In this document: piece by piece, positions 36,439 to 48,622 of the stretch
How the letters are laid out: the number at the start of each line of letters is the position of its first letter
Numbering within the stretch: the stretch's first letter is position 1
Assembly (NCBI GenBank): GCA_019722365.1
Contig: JADFUC010001868.1
Coordinates: forward strand, 806,001 to 870,000
Length of the DNA stretch: 64,000 bases
Direction of reading: 5' to 3'
Origin: Lithospermum erythrorhizon
Lineage: Eukaryota; Streptophyta; Magnoliopsida; Boraginales; Boraginaceae
Translations under genes and position numbers: made by a program
The notes under the pieces: generated by a model
The model's input: the letters and a program-made list of their open reading frames with translations, nothing else
Database searches by the model: none
Told to the model about the DNA's origin: nothing

Positions 36439-39400
36439 CGGAAGGTGATGCGATTCAGAGATGACAATCACCACTCACTTCCCTTAGGTAAATAACAACT
36501 GGGCCGTCACAGTAGGCTTATTTGGAGCCGGCCACTTAGGACTATTTACGGAGGTAACATTTTTAGGAATTAATGGTGTGTCGTGTTTGTAATATTTACA
36601 ATATTTTTTGAATTATCTGTTAATGCGTTTGGATTATGACGATTGATTGAACAAATAACGTTTAATCGAATAAACTTGTGTGATTCGAAATAGGTAGTTT
36701 AAGACTCTAGTCTTTTACTTGGCAGGTGTCACAGTACAAGCGGACAACAGTCTGATAGAATGATCACGTTCGGTCGCTTTAAATCTTTGGCTTGCAGATG
36801 TTATAAAGTCATGGCCCATTAGGTTGACGTTCACCTAAATTCATGCCGCCCAAATCACGTGGAAGTAAACATAGAATTGTGTTTAAGATCCGTGTGAGCA
36901 CTTTCATTTCGATTTTGGCGTCATAAAGCTCGTCGTCAGCAAGACTGAAACTACATTTCCTTGCGTGCACAAAGTTAGCACGGCGAGCAAAGGCTGAGAG
37001 TAGCGCGATCAGCTGGGTGGTGGACTGGATAGCAGCCCAGCATAACTATCACGGCCAACTATACGGAACAGCCTGCTTGGAGGCATAGCCGAACAATATG
37101 ATCTGAAGCAATTATTAGAGTTGAAACTTGTGATTTGTGAACTTGTGATTATTAAATGTAAATGATTTATTTATAGATCCAAGAAAAGGCTTTCTACACA
37201 ACTTTTGCTATAAAGCAAAAATGATGCATGCTTAATTTAGTTAATGGTATTAATGTCTTACACGTGAAATCTTGTTTGGATGAAAGCAGTACGGTAGTGT
37301 TCAATGGCTACTTTTTATGAACTTTTATGATCACCGCGAGTGCGGATTTGTATGTGATCTGCTGGTAGTTTCGATAATTTTTTTATGAACTTTCATGATC
37401 GCGAAGTGCTGAAAGCGATTGCCCGTTTACTCAGCAGCTATGTTGTACTACGTGGTACCATTTCATCCAAACAGTACCACGTTTTATCCCTACAAAAATG
37501 TGATTCTAAGCAATGCTAGCATTTTCTTCCATCGATCGATTGGTACTCACGTAATGGAAGCTGCAAAGGGCAAACGCCTCCCACTTCATTTACCATGACT
37601 TCCTTGATCATTCTTGTAATCTGAATCGACAACAATCACTTTCTAATCAATTCACGGTACTAGGTACTTGTTTGTTTTTTGAAGTCTAAGAATTTTATTG
37701 AAGTCTAAATATTCAATCGAAGTCTAAGGATTCATTCTCGAGTCGTGGGCTTAGCGGGTTTAATCTACAATCTTTACCTTGCTCATCTCGATTCGGCATT
37801 TATCTATCAACTTTTTTAAATTGTGATATTTGTTCTTCTAAATTAATGGCACCAAAGCGTAATCTTGGTAAAATGTTCAAAGTGAGATTAGTAGTACTAG
37901 TATGTCTAATGATTATGTTAATTTAGATGATGATAATGTTTGGAAATATGAGATATTTAAAATAGTGTTCGTTGAACAATTCGATTGTATAACCGATTTA
38001 CTCATTTAAGTTTAAGTTCATATATACGTTCGATTCTGCACGTAATAATGTTCGTGATAGGATACTCGAGATGATATGAATTATGATGGCTTTACTAGGG
38101 TCAGCTCATAATCAATATACTAACATATAATGTTCGGTTAACATTCATTAATATATATGACTTTTGTCAATCGAGCTAGAGGTCACAACTTTATGGCCGA
38201 GTCATAATTAATTATAACTTCGGAGGGATTTAAAATGGAACTATATAAGGACTTTGGGCGATTTTCAATTGTTTGATGCTGAATTTAGTCGACTAAAGAG
38301 GTGTGGGAGATAGGGTTTAGGAATCTTCCTTTTGGAGAATAATCTTTAGAGATATTACTGCAACCACTTTATGTGCATTTATTTAGAGATAAGAAGTGAG
38401 AAGATTCTAGAACCCCTTGTCCCTATTGTAGTCGACTAAAACATGTTTAAAGAGGTGGAAGAGTTTTTGCCAAACTCTCCACAAAAGCCTTAAAAGTAGG
38501 GATTCTAAAGCCTATAAATAGGCCACCTTTGGAGATGAAAACTTGCTCATTCACTTTTTGATAGTCACTTTTGGCCCAGGCAAAAAGCTCTATCTCTCCC
38601 TCATTTCTCTATTTTAGTCGACTAACGGGTGGAGAATTCCTTGAATTTTCTGTCAACCTCGTGCTAGTACCAAGTATGGGCGGAGAGGAGATCTATCCAT
38701 TTCACCAGAGTGAGGCATCGGCTTATGACAACCCGACAAGCTTTAATGTTGGTACCACGGCGTTCTAGTTGATACTTTGAAGAAGTTGCTTGGCGAGCGT
38801 GTTATTGAAGAATGAGGTGAATGAGATAAAGAGACGGAAATAACCGGGTTCGCTTGAGGAATGTTGATGTGATGAAAAGGCCCGAGGGGAAGAGAGAGAA
38901 TGTTGAACGATATGACGTCGATGAAGGTCCATATGGGTGAGATGCACAACACGATGCAGAGGCTCGCTTTACATTTACTTCCACCTCCACCACCGCCAGC
39001 AACCCCTATTGTAACTCGGGATGATGCCCCACCTCCTCTACCGCCCCTCTTGATGATGCCCCAACCTCGATCGTTGAAGAAGGACGTGAAGAAACACATG
39101 AATGAATGTATTTATGTTTTCTCATGTATGATGTTATAGTTTTTGAACAATGTTTTTATTTATGTACTTTGATGTGTGAAAGATTTACATTTCATGTTAT
39201 ATTTTAACTTGTTGGTTTAAGCTTGGGTGCTCGTGCTTGAACAATGTTTATGTTACTATTGTTATGTTTTAACTATGTTTGTCGTACGTTTTAATATGGT
39301 ATTGCTCAGTAGTTTCTTATGTTGTGAATGTTTCTAAGCAGGTTTTAGTGTTAGTTTAAGTTGTGCTTGAGTGTTGTCGACTTGTAGTGTGATTGTGTTA

Positions 39401-40640
39401 GGAAAACACATGTTATAAAAGTTGTATTTTGGGTTTTTTTTCTTATAAGCGTGGTGGTTTATGGCGAGCATCCATTAATTTAATTATTAACGTGGTACGT
39501 TTATATGAAGCGGTGCCAAGTTAATGGGGGGCTGGGGTCACCGGCGCAGTAGAATCTGCAATAGAATATTAATTGGGCTCGAGAGCAGACCAAGGCAGAG
39601 GGTGGCCTAATCCGTGGGCCCCCGTCAAGTCCCAACTGTAACGGACGGGGCCGAATTGAAGCAGGCCCCAGTCGGCGGGCCCCGGACGGCCCACGAGCCC
39701 GATCCGTTAGACACGTCGAATCGAGTCGGCTAAATATTCGTGATTTGTTATCGAACAATATTTTATATTAGGTATGACTTAGTTAATCTTCAAGTTGATG
39801 GTTCGATCTAGAGTTTTTTATTGTCGAGTTTGAGACATGTATCCGGTTAATGTTCTATTTACAACACCACAGATAATTTAAGTCGAGTATCGAAACTATT
39901 GATTAAGTTAGTGTGTTTTTGAACCTCTTGAGAATTGAGCAAGCTCATGATTCGATTCCCTCTGCCGATATTTTAACTGGTCGAGGCTTGTTACCGCGGG
40001 TACTTGTGGTTTGCCAGGTGAGCATGATTTGCGAGTTGTGCAGCGTCTTGGAGTGCGTCTGCGTTCAACGAATACGAGGCTGCGGGTCCCCATTACAAAA
40101 GTTAGTATGTTATGAGAGAAAGCGATTCACGGTTCGTGTAATCTGATTCATTAATGATACGATTCATTAATATATATTCATATGTCACGAAAATTTCCAA
40201 TGTAAAAATGAATTACGCATTACTAAAATGTACCATTATAAGATGTTATAAGTGAAAAAATTCCAGGTGTTAAAATTATTTTATTCACTTAATTAAAATG
40301 TCTGCGAAGTCGTTAAACGAGTTGGTCTGGAGTGCTTAAAAGTTAAAAATATCTTTATATAATTGGCATTAATGATTTTTTATTGAAAATAATCATGTCA
40401 CAAAATATATCAAAAGAAAAAGAAAATATAAAAAATGGTATAATTTGTAATTTTGATTATTAATGAGCAAAAGTTTAATGAAGCAAAAATGGCACCAGCG
40501 TTATATGAGAAAACGTGAGCATAGTTAAATTTCAAATATTAGTTAAAGATGATGTATTTATTTTTTAAATTTGTATGAGATAATTAGACAAACATATCAT
40601 ATTTATCGATAATTTAGAATATAATATTCGAGTGTGACTC
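36439..40640. other. Intergenic region between divergent CHERP-like and SWI3A genes
   Basis: No gene was recognised. It holds a GC-rich patch (39520-39720), a TATA-like CTATATAAGG at about 38242, and three copies of the palindrome TAGTCGACTA (38286, 38429, 38615). An open frame at 38900-39139 (EMHNTMQ..., then a Pro-rich run) resembles fragments of retroelement gag-type coding sequence but has no diagnostic motif. Confidence 0.35.
38284..38625. repeat. Three spaced copies of the palindrome TTTAGTCGACTAAA
   Basis: The perfect 14-bp palindrome TTTAGTCGACTAAA is at 38284-38297. TAGTCGACTA with partial flanks is at 38429-38438, and TTAGTCGACTAA is at 38614-38625. Confidence 0.8.
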
Positions 40641-40702
40641 GTTTATATAAAATTGGTTTCTGGCTATTCCGACGGACTACTCGGACCGTTCGCAGCAATA
40701 CC

Positions 40703-40739
<37 letters not shown>
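40641..40739 (+). promoter_or_regulatory. SWI3A core promoter candidate and CT-repeat 5' leader
   Basis: A TATA-like TTTATATAAAA lies at about 40642, roughly 95 bases before the ATG. An uninterrupted CT dinucleotide run (about 34 bases, 40706-40739) directly abuts the start codon, so the leader is short and almost entirely pyrimidine at its end. CT-rich leaders are common in plant promoters (Y patch). Confidence 0.5.
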
Positions 40740-40741
<2 letters not shown>

Positions 40742-43632
40742 GGAAATCTCACAAAGTGCTGAAGCTCCAGAGCTGGACCTCTACACTATTCCAAGCTACT
40801 CAAGTAACTACACAAACTACAATTCTTTATCTGCTAATTCAATTAATTTATTTGCTAAATTAATAAATATGTTCCCATTTAATTATCTCATTTCTTCAAT
40901 AAATTTGTTTCAATGCAACAACATACATGAAATCAATACACTTTATCTACTAGAATTGTTTAATAAATTTGTTTGCAAATTTCATACTTATATGTTTCTG
41001 TATAATTATTTTCAATTCTTGAATAGATTGGTTTCAGTGGAATACTATACATGAAATTGAGAGGCTTTCTCTGCGTGAATTCTTCGATGGTACGTCAGTT
41101 ACGCGTACCCCTAGGATATACAAGGAGTATCGTGACTTCATTATCACTAAATACCGAGAATTGCCCCCTCCAATCGACCCCTATTCGAAAAAACGGGTCT
41201 TGAATTTCACCGATGTTCGAAAGTCACTTGTGGGTGATGTTAGTGTATTGCAGAAAGTATTTACTTTTTTGGAGAAGTGGGGTTTGATTAACTTTGAGTA
41301 TGATAGCGAGAATGAGGGTGAGAGTGGGAATGGGGGTGAGAAAACGGCCCCGTTGAAGGAGGAGGTGGAGGAGGAGGTGGGGAAGGAGAGGGTTAGGGTT
41401 GAGGAAGGTGCGCCTTATGGCGTGAGGGTGGTTGCGGCTCCGAATTCGTTGAAGCCCGTGATACCGATGCCTCCGCTTGTTGAAGGGATGGGGCAGAAAA
41501 CTGGTGGGCTTAGGTCGGGCAGTTTTGCGGGGCTGGGTTCGTATACAGACGTTTATGGGGGATTGTTGGAGGGGAAGGGAGTGGAATGCGGGAGTTGTAA
41601 GGAGATGTGTGGCAGTGGTGGTTCTGGGTTCTATGAATGTACTAAGGTGCGTGTCTATGTCTTTGCTCTCTGATTTTTACTTGTGTATAATTATTTGTTT
41701 TCCCATTAAAAATTGTTCTATTCAATTCGAGGAAATGAGTTCAAGGACTTCTAAAGTTGTACTTAAAAGATTATGAATGTAAAGACTATTGAGAAACAGT
41801 TTGAAATTGTTTCTCTAGAAAATAAACAAAACAAAATAAATGGCACCTAGGATGTTAGATCTTTGCCCATAAAGAAGTATGGTTATTATGTAATAGCGGC
41901 TTTTTCATTCAACATTTTGTACATCAAACGAGGCCATGTAGCTCATGATTGTTGCTGTCCTGTCAGGAGGATAGGAGTTATATTATTTGTGAAAAATGTT
42001 TCAAAGAAGGGAAGTATGGGGAGAACAAGGGTGCAGATGATTTCAAACTGGTAGATAGCAGCAGTCTTCAAGCCGTTTGGAGTGAAGCAGAAATATCTCT
42101 TCTACTAGAATCTGTTTTGAAACATGGAGATGACTGGGAGGCTGTTGTTGAAAGTATTAAAACAAAGAGCAAAAGGGAATGCATATCAAAGCTTTTACAC
42201 CTACCATTCGGGGATCTTATGATAGGGTCTGTTCGAAGACGAGAATCAAATGGTGATGCAACCTTAGTCCAGCAGGGGGATGACACAGCTCCTACGGGTA
42301 CCCTGGAATGTTTGAAAACAGAAGATAAGGACCATAAGCTTAATGAGAATCAACAGAATGGAGACGCTGAAACTGAAGATCCACCTAAAAAGAAACAGCG
42401 ATCCACACCAAGTCCAGGTGCAAGTTCCTTGTTGAAACAGGTAGAACTCTTAGTGATGAGATCTAGTTTTGGAAAAAATACTCTGTTCTTACTTTTTACA
42501 TCTAGTTGTTGGAGGATGTTTTGCTACACTGCGTCTTTATGTTAATTCTCTTGAACTTTTATGTTTCTACCCGTTGTGTCAGGTTTCTCATATCTGTGGT
42601 GTGGTTGGTCCACATATTACAGCCTCTGCTGGAGAGGCTGCAATTTCCGCTCTTTGTTTTGAAAATCAATGCCCAAGGGAGTTATTCGATGATGATGATG
42701 ATAATGATGATGCTGAGGCGGTCAAAGAGTCGGAACCGTCCTCGCTTAACAACACTGAGCAACAAAGGTTATATATGTCTGGACTCTGGTGTAATCTAGT
42801 TTTCATCCTCATTAACCAATTAAGCTATATTCTTAATCAATAACTTTGCAGTGCCCAGCCTGCAGATAATTCGGACAGTGTGAAAATATTGAGTGAAACA
42901 GGTAACTTGGGATGTTTTTATTTTTAATATCTTGGCTTGATTACCTTTTGAGTATTGGTGGCTCTGAGTGTATAGCTTCTGGCTTACATATTTTAGTTTG
43001 TTGACTAGTTGTCTTCTGTTTTATATTAGTCCACTCATTTTTTATATCTGACCTGCAGAAAGTAAGTCTGCATCTCCCCATAAGAATGTAATACCTCAGA
43101 CACTACGAACAAGGGCAGCGACGGCAACTGCTCTAGGTGCTGCTGCTGCACATGCCAAAATATTGGCTGATCAAGAAGAGAGGGAGATGGAACAACTAAT
43201 AGCCACTATAATCGAGTCTCAGGTGAGATAATTTTTGTCTTACTTATATCCTTAAAATGAGGTTTAGGTGTTGGATAAAAATACAGACGAAGTATCAGAT
43301 ACACTCTTGCACTGAATAAGGGGGAGTACGTGGCAGCCCTTCAGCTAAATGAGACACTCTCTTGAGCTCATTCGATGATACTACTTGCTTTATTTAGTAG
43401 TTGTGTACTGAACTGATGCTTTTTTATTGTTATGTAGTTGAAAAAGATGCACGAAAAGGGGAAGTACTTGGCAGAGCTGGAACAAATGATGGACAGCCAA
43501 CATAAGCAAATGGAAGAAGTGGAGGAGTCTTTAATATTGGAGCGAATTGACCTACTGCGGAGGCTATTTAACGCTGGGTTATCTAGATCGAAGGACCTAC
43601 TTGCGGAACCTCAGCCTGCTGGTACTACTTAA
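40740..43632 (+). CDS. SWI3A: SWI/SNF chromatin-remodelling subunit SWI3A, 583 residues, 7 exons
   Basis: Core scaffold subunit of plant SWI/SNF (BAF155/170 homolog), nuclear. Exons: 40740-40803, 41027-41646, 41967-42440, 42583-42767, 42852-42901, 43059-43222, 43438-43632; all junctions are GT-AG and in phase. The N-terminus ELDLYTIPSYS plus WFQWNTIHEIER opens the SWIRM domain (about 10-110, with VTRTPRIYKEYRDFII and LVGDVSVLQKVFTFLEKWGLINF). A zinc-finger-like region (CGSCKEMC...CEKCF) is split by intron 2. The SANT domain is about 265-312 (VWSEAEISLLLESVLKHGDDWEA). A basic PPKKKQR motif, an acidic DDDDDNDD run and the C-terminal coiled coil for dimerisation (ILADQEEREMEQL..LKKMHEKGKYLAELEQMM) follow. 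DLYTIP and the GADDFKL linker point to SWI3A over SWI3B/C/D. The gene appears intact. Confidence 0.92.
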
Positions 43633-44251
43633 AATGATTGTGCTGTTGCGCTGGGTTAGACTTAGCTGATTAATATTTTTCCCAAGGAAGCCATCACTGT
43701 ATGCTCTTGGATGTGCTGCATGTATTAACAGATTGTGATCTTTCACACAATAAGTTGTTGCAGTTTCAACTTTTAGCTATTTTCGGCGAAAATGTGTTAC
43801 ATTCACAGATTGTGATGCTCATAGCTAGACTCTTGTAATAGAAATGTAGAACTCCCATTCTTGAGTATTGATTTGGATCCTTAACTACGTTTTCTTTCTT
43901 CTTCTCATGAGTGATGAGTGATGATTATGCACAAAAGTTAAACATTAGAAACAGTTGAAGATCATTAATGTGATGGTATCTTGGTTAACATGTTGATGAG
44001 TATTATTGTAAAATGATACATAAACACAAAAGAATCTATTCTTTAGAATCTCGAATCCAACTCGATTAACCCAAAACAAACAAACCATTATATTAATGAC
44101 ATTCATTTGAAAGAAGTTAAAAACTAAAAAAACAAAACAATTAGTTATATTTATATAAAACAAGCCATTATATTAATGACATTCATTTGTAAGTGTGGGT
44201 GTATTGCTGAACAAAAGGTAAACCCGCCTCCACCAAAAGAAAATTGATAAT
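43633..44251. other. SWI3A 3' flank and intergenic DNA
   Basis: 3' UTR and AT-rich spacer. The phrase CCATTATATTAATGACATTCATTTG occurs twice, near 44086 and 44165, as a direct repeat about 79 bases apart. Confidence 0.45.
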
Positions 44252-44517
44252 ATGATTCGAACAAGATTACTATGGTTTACGATGGGCTTCGCATCGGCTT
44301 CAGGATTAATGGCTCAATTCATTTTCAAAGATCTCTTAATCCATCGAAATTCCATCTCTAATCAAGTAATCATTATCTATTTCATCTCCCAATTTATCAT
44401 ACCCTTTTTTATTTTTATTTATTTTTTTATTTATTATAGGTCGCGGAACAATTTAATGCCTTGGAAACTCGAGTGGCCAATCTTGAACAACTTGATAACA
44501 ACAATTCTCAACCCTAG
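44252..44517 (+). CDS. Conserved plant microprotein with one membrane segment, 63 residues
   Basis: Exon 1 is 44252-44365 ([18 protein letters not shown]...) and exon 2 is 44440-44517 ([18 protein letters not shown]...). They are joined in phase 0 across a 74-base T-rich intron with GTAATC donor and TTATAG acceptor. Residues about 6-25 are hydrophobic after a short basic start, compatible with a single transmembrane helix or signal anchor. The segment [13 protein letters not shown] has heptad spacing and could form a short coiled coil. Similar short proteins ([11 protein letters not shown] start, FDALxxRVxNLE end) exist in other plants as uncharacterised proteins; that is from memory. Function unknown. 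It is too short in each exon to be found by open-frame length alone. Confidence 0.68.
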
Positions 44518-45649
44518 TAGGTTTTTTTTTTTACTTTATATTTTATTTTGTTGATTCGGAATATTGTAATTATTGTTAGATGCATCTTTTGAAGAATGAC
44601 TGCAATGGATGATGAGCTGGTTATTAAGTTTATACTAATTGTAACCAGCTTTTCGTATGTATATATGTAGTTCATTCTCAGGGAGAGTGGCCGACTTAAA
44701 AATGATGTTTTAAACTCGACTTGTAAATTTATGTAATGCTAAACAACAAGAAAATATAGCTCCGTGTGGATGAGTTGTAGCACACGCTAAATCATACTCA
44801 TTGTTTGTATATGTTTCAGTCTCCATTCCTATAAGCTAATTTCCCTGTTTGTTCAATGTCCCGCCTTCTAGATCCACGCTGAATGTTCATGATTTCTCTT
44901 TGTTTTTAAAAAAAATTACAATTGAGTTCGGTTGGAATTCAATATGTCGATATTTTATTCATATTAATAGTTATTTCAAATAACTACTGTCTGGTTGAAT
45001 GACAGGACTTCAATGTTCGATTGAGTCAAATATTTTATTTTTTAAAGACTCCAGGATATAGTGCTGGAATAAATAAAGGCGGCTAATTACGCATTATCTT
45101 ATCTATTTTGAAGGAGTAGACAGTCTTTGTGATTCAAGCTTGGATCGACTGGAAGCGGCGCTCGCGTTATCGCGAGTGAAATTGCAATATAATCCCCAAC
45201 CCCCACCTTGCTTAGGCGGGAGTATAATTGGAGACATTGGGGCATGTTATTGTTGTTGGTTGAATGAGAGGGTATATCTTCTTACTTACTGTAGTTGAGT
45301 TATATTGCACGAAGATGGTGTGTTATATTGCGTTTGAAAATGCAGATATGAGACCTTACAATTTCCTATGTTTGTTGCAGGACCAAGGGAGTAACATAAT
45401 ATTGTACTTTGTTTGTAGCATCACCTTCCTGAAGATGTTTTTTGTAAGCATCAGTCGAGCTTTTGCTGGTTACCTTTTGGGAGATATAATATTAGTTTTG
45501 TTTTAATTTTGTTTATGGCTGGTTAAGCATTTGTATTTTGGATATTGAAGGTACTCTCTTTCAGCAAGATGCATCAATAATTCCCAGCTTTTCTTGATTG
45601 CTTGTTGATTTAGTTTGATTTAGCAGCTTTCATATACATCTGTTATAAC
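44518..45649. other. Intergenic, no gene recognised
   Basis: 3' UTR of the microprotein gene and AT-rich spacer. A short inverted CGCTCGCGTTATCGCGAGTG sits at about 45160. The open frame at 45264-45506 has no recognisable features. Confidence 0.35.
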
Positions 45650-45654
45650 TTAAT

Positions 45655-46360
45655 TAGTCATGTGGATACATACACCTAAACTCTTCAACTCAACCAACTT
45701 TGCCATTATACTGCTGCTAGTCGAATCATTACCCTCGTGTATTACTTTGAAAACCTCAAAATTCTCCGTCATTTTCATACTCTTATTATACCCGATGCAC
45801 CCAAGTCTTCGGACCGCCAAAAGCTCTCCGCAAGACGACTCCACCAGATTGGGTATACCCTCAAACCACATGTCGCAACAACGTAAAAATCATCTGGGCT
45901 CACAGAAGGATTTGCTGACAAGATTACTTTCCGGATTACAAACTGTGGGAGATCGGAAAAATGAAGCTCCAATTTGATAATAGGAAGATTGGTTATCTCG
46001 ATACGAGAGAAAGGATCATAAAGTGTTGTGTGGATCTCTTTACCACTTCCAGTGGAAAAGGCCAACCATCCATGTGAGCTACCACAACTTCTTACGTTGA
46101 ATGGTAAGGACAGCTTAAATTTGGGGAGTTTTCGAGCAGACAGTGTACAGAGCCTCCTCTGGCTTTTCTTATCGTTCCACCATTTCTTGACCTTTTCTTC
46201 AGCTGGAACAGGAACAAGGAGTAACGGGACTTGTTTGGCGCACGACCCCAAACGTCGTTGCATATCACTTGTTGCTGCATTGCGCCATGTTTTGCATACA
46301 GCAACAAAGCACAAGAAATCAGGGAGAGGAACCCAATCTTCAGTATTATGTCTTACTCAA
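45655..46360 (-). pseudogene. F-box/DUF295 protein pseudogene
   Basis: Plant F-box proteins with a DUF295 domain are adaptors of SCF ubiquitin ligases. On the minus strand, PLPDFLCFVAVCKTWRNAA (about 46340-46284) is the second half of an F-box. It is followed by an open frame with the family landmarks CGSSHGWLAF, LYDPFSRIEI and LPIIKLE. No ATG precedes it in frame and a stop lies shortly upstream, so the F-box start is lost. After SVSPDDFYVVA the frame runs out at 45775, whereas the conserved end (NLVESSCGELLAVRRLG...FEVFKV...LVELKSLG) lies in another frame from 45871 to 45655. The usual middle segment between these parts is missing. An internal deletion plus frameshift makes it a pseudogene. 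Confidence 0.7.
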
Positions 46361-46375
46361 CAAAAATCTCATTGA

Positions 46376-48622
46376 TTTTAAAACTTGGAACACATGACAA
46401 TGAAATCATGGACAACTCTGGAGCATTTCGGTTGGAAGATAAGCTTTTTTGCTGAGTTTAATAGTCTTTTTGTTGGTCCTCAATACTGAACTTGGTTGAA
46501 AGTCGGCCAAGCCAACTCATCCTTTCTATGGTAATATGGTTCATAAGATGGCTCAATATACTGACGCAACATCTTGTTATTTTCATATTAAGTCGTTAGG
46601 CTACTAATGATAGTATAAATCAACATGTTTATTCATTTTCTTTCTTCATGTTTGACCTTTCATATTCCATTCCCCCAACCCCTCTGTTCGTTTACTATCT
46701 CATAAAGTCTACATTCTACAACAGTGGTGTGACATCTTTGTTTAACCAATATATATAATTCTATGATGAAGTCCAGAATACTTTTTTGTTTAAGTTGTAA
46801 TACTTTTGTTGGTCAGTTTTCTTCTTTATGGTTTTGTCTGTGCTTTTATGAAAGCACATCATTTATCAATTTAATGAAAATGAAAATGAAAATGATCTTC
46901 TATGAACAGTAATTTGGTTGTGCAAATTCAGCTTACAATAGAGTTTATCCTCTTATCATGTGTGGTCGGCTATTTGAACAGGTGATGCCTTGTGCATTCT
47001 ATGGAAAGATGCTTATGTCTAATTGGTATTTGATTATCACAATGAAATCTGAGTTTTAGTATAGATAAAAGATTCAATATATACATTTTTCATTCATTAC
47101 AGCTAGTCATGGATTTAAGTGCCCAATATTTTAGCCCGGCAATTACCGGGAATGTGTAACTAGTATAAATATAAACATGGATCGTAACAGAATAAATTAA
47201 TAATACTCCGTAATATCTAGACCATGCATGAAAAATGTGAAAAAATAATGAAAATAAAATACAAAAGATTTAAAAGATAAGACATAATATTGATGGTGTT
47301 AAAAAATATGAAAAATAAATTGATGAAAGTGAAACAAAACAAAATAAAAGAAGAAAAAGAATAACTAATGATTACATGTATACAGCATTTGAGAGCAACA
47401 AATGGATATCAACTCCCATTATTTGTAATGGTTTTGGGCATTGATTTTTTAATTGTGGGTTCAATCCCCAGGCTACCAAAATTTTAGACTTGCTGTAAAA
47501 CAGCTAGTGGGTTTTAAATAAATAAAAAATTGTGAAATTACAAACGTACCTTTCTTAAGTATCGTGCTTAAATAAATCCTTAACCACATAAAGTGGACTC
47601 TATTCTTGTTACCTTGTATATCTAAAATAATTTATGGTAGCTGATAAAGACTGAAGTAGTGTGATGTTGAATGATTCTTATGGTTGTATCACTTGTATGA
47701 AGGAGGCGTGACTAGTGAAGAGTCTTTTAATGTTCACCTCCAATTTTCATGACTCACATTTTCAATTACATGATTTTATTTTATCATTTATTCTAATAAA
47801 TAAGGAGTGTATATTTTATATTATTTTTTATCACACTCTGTCAGATTGAACAAAATTACTCTCGTATATAGAAAAATTGCTCACGATTCGTCATTAGCGC
47901 TTAGTTTAGAAGTCCGACTTGGTTACTTACAAACTTTTGTAAGCACAATGTTTATTACGGTCATCGCAGGTATTGATAAATTATTGTATTTCAATATTAC
48001 TAAAAAAATATTATTATTTATAAAATATTGTATTTCAATACTGTTGTGGCATATTAATTACAAAATTTTGTAAATATAAAAAATTCACTTGAAATATGAA
48101 ATTCAATGGCTAAAATCTAATTAAGCATCATGATTACACTTTTTCAGTTTTTTATAATCACCCAAAAAATAGCTCTTAGTTTAATAATGTTGTTGAAGTT
48201 TCCTTTTCCAATATGAAGTACACAAAATATATCAAGTACAATTTTATCTAGAAACCACATGTATGAAATAAGGAGTACGACAATAAAGGAGTTACGTAGG
48301 GACAGTCCCCCAATCAATTAATTTTTTTGAAAAACTAATCTTAAGGACTTGTTCAAAAACTATATTCATTCTTTTAAAAATATGATATGAAATTATCTGT
48401 CTCCATTCCGCCACTAGAATACGAGCCCTTACATGGACGTGGAAGACTAGCACCCATGACCCATACATTGAGTAAGAAACATCAACAACTCAACAATAAT
48501 CCAACTCCTACTCCTCATCACTTGCATTGCATCTAGAGGTGTTAATGAGTCGAGCCGCTTGGTATGGCTCGGCTCCTTGAAAGCGCTACTAGCATCTCAT
48601 CCAATTGTTTGCAAATGCAGGA
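46376..48622. other. Intergenic, AT-rich
   Basis: No gene was recognised. A GAAAATGAAAATG run is at about 46874. A tRNA-like B-box phrase is described separately near 47460. Confidence 0.35.
47395..47535 (+). mobile_element. Possible degenerate SINE
   Basis: GTGGGTTCAATCCCCAGGCTACC at about 47456-47478 resembles the T-arm and B box of a tRNA-derived SINE, and an A-box-like AATGGATATCAACTCCC lies about 60 bases upstream. The sequence ends in an AATAAATAAAAAA tail. No target duplication was found. Confidence 0.3.

Noticed and set aside
40653..40739. N-terminal extension of SWI3A through the CT repeat (a run of Leu-Ser pairs)
   Set aside because: The upstream frame is open but starts at TTG, not ATG. 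The ATG at 40740 gives the expected SWI3A N-terminus.
47440..47480. Functional tRNA gene
   Set aside because: Only a T-arm-like phrase is present; the acceptor stem and D/anticodon arms do not fold, so at best it is an old SINE.
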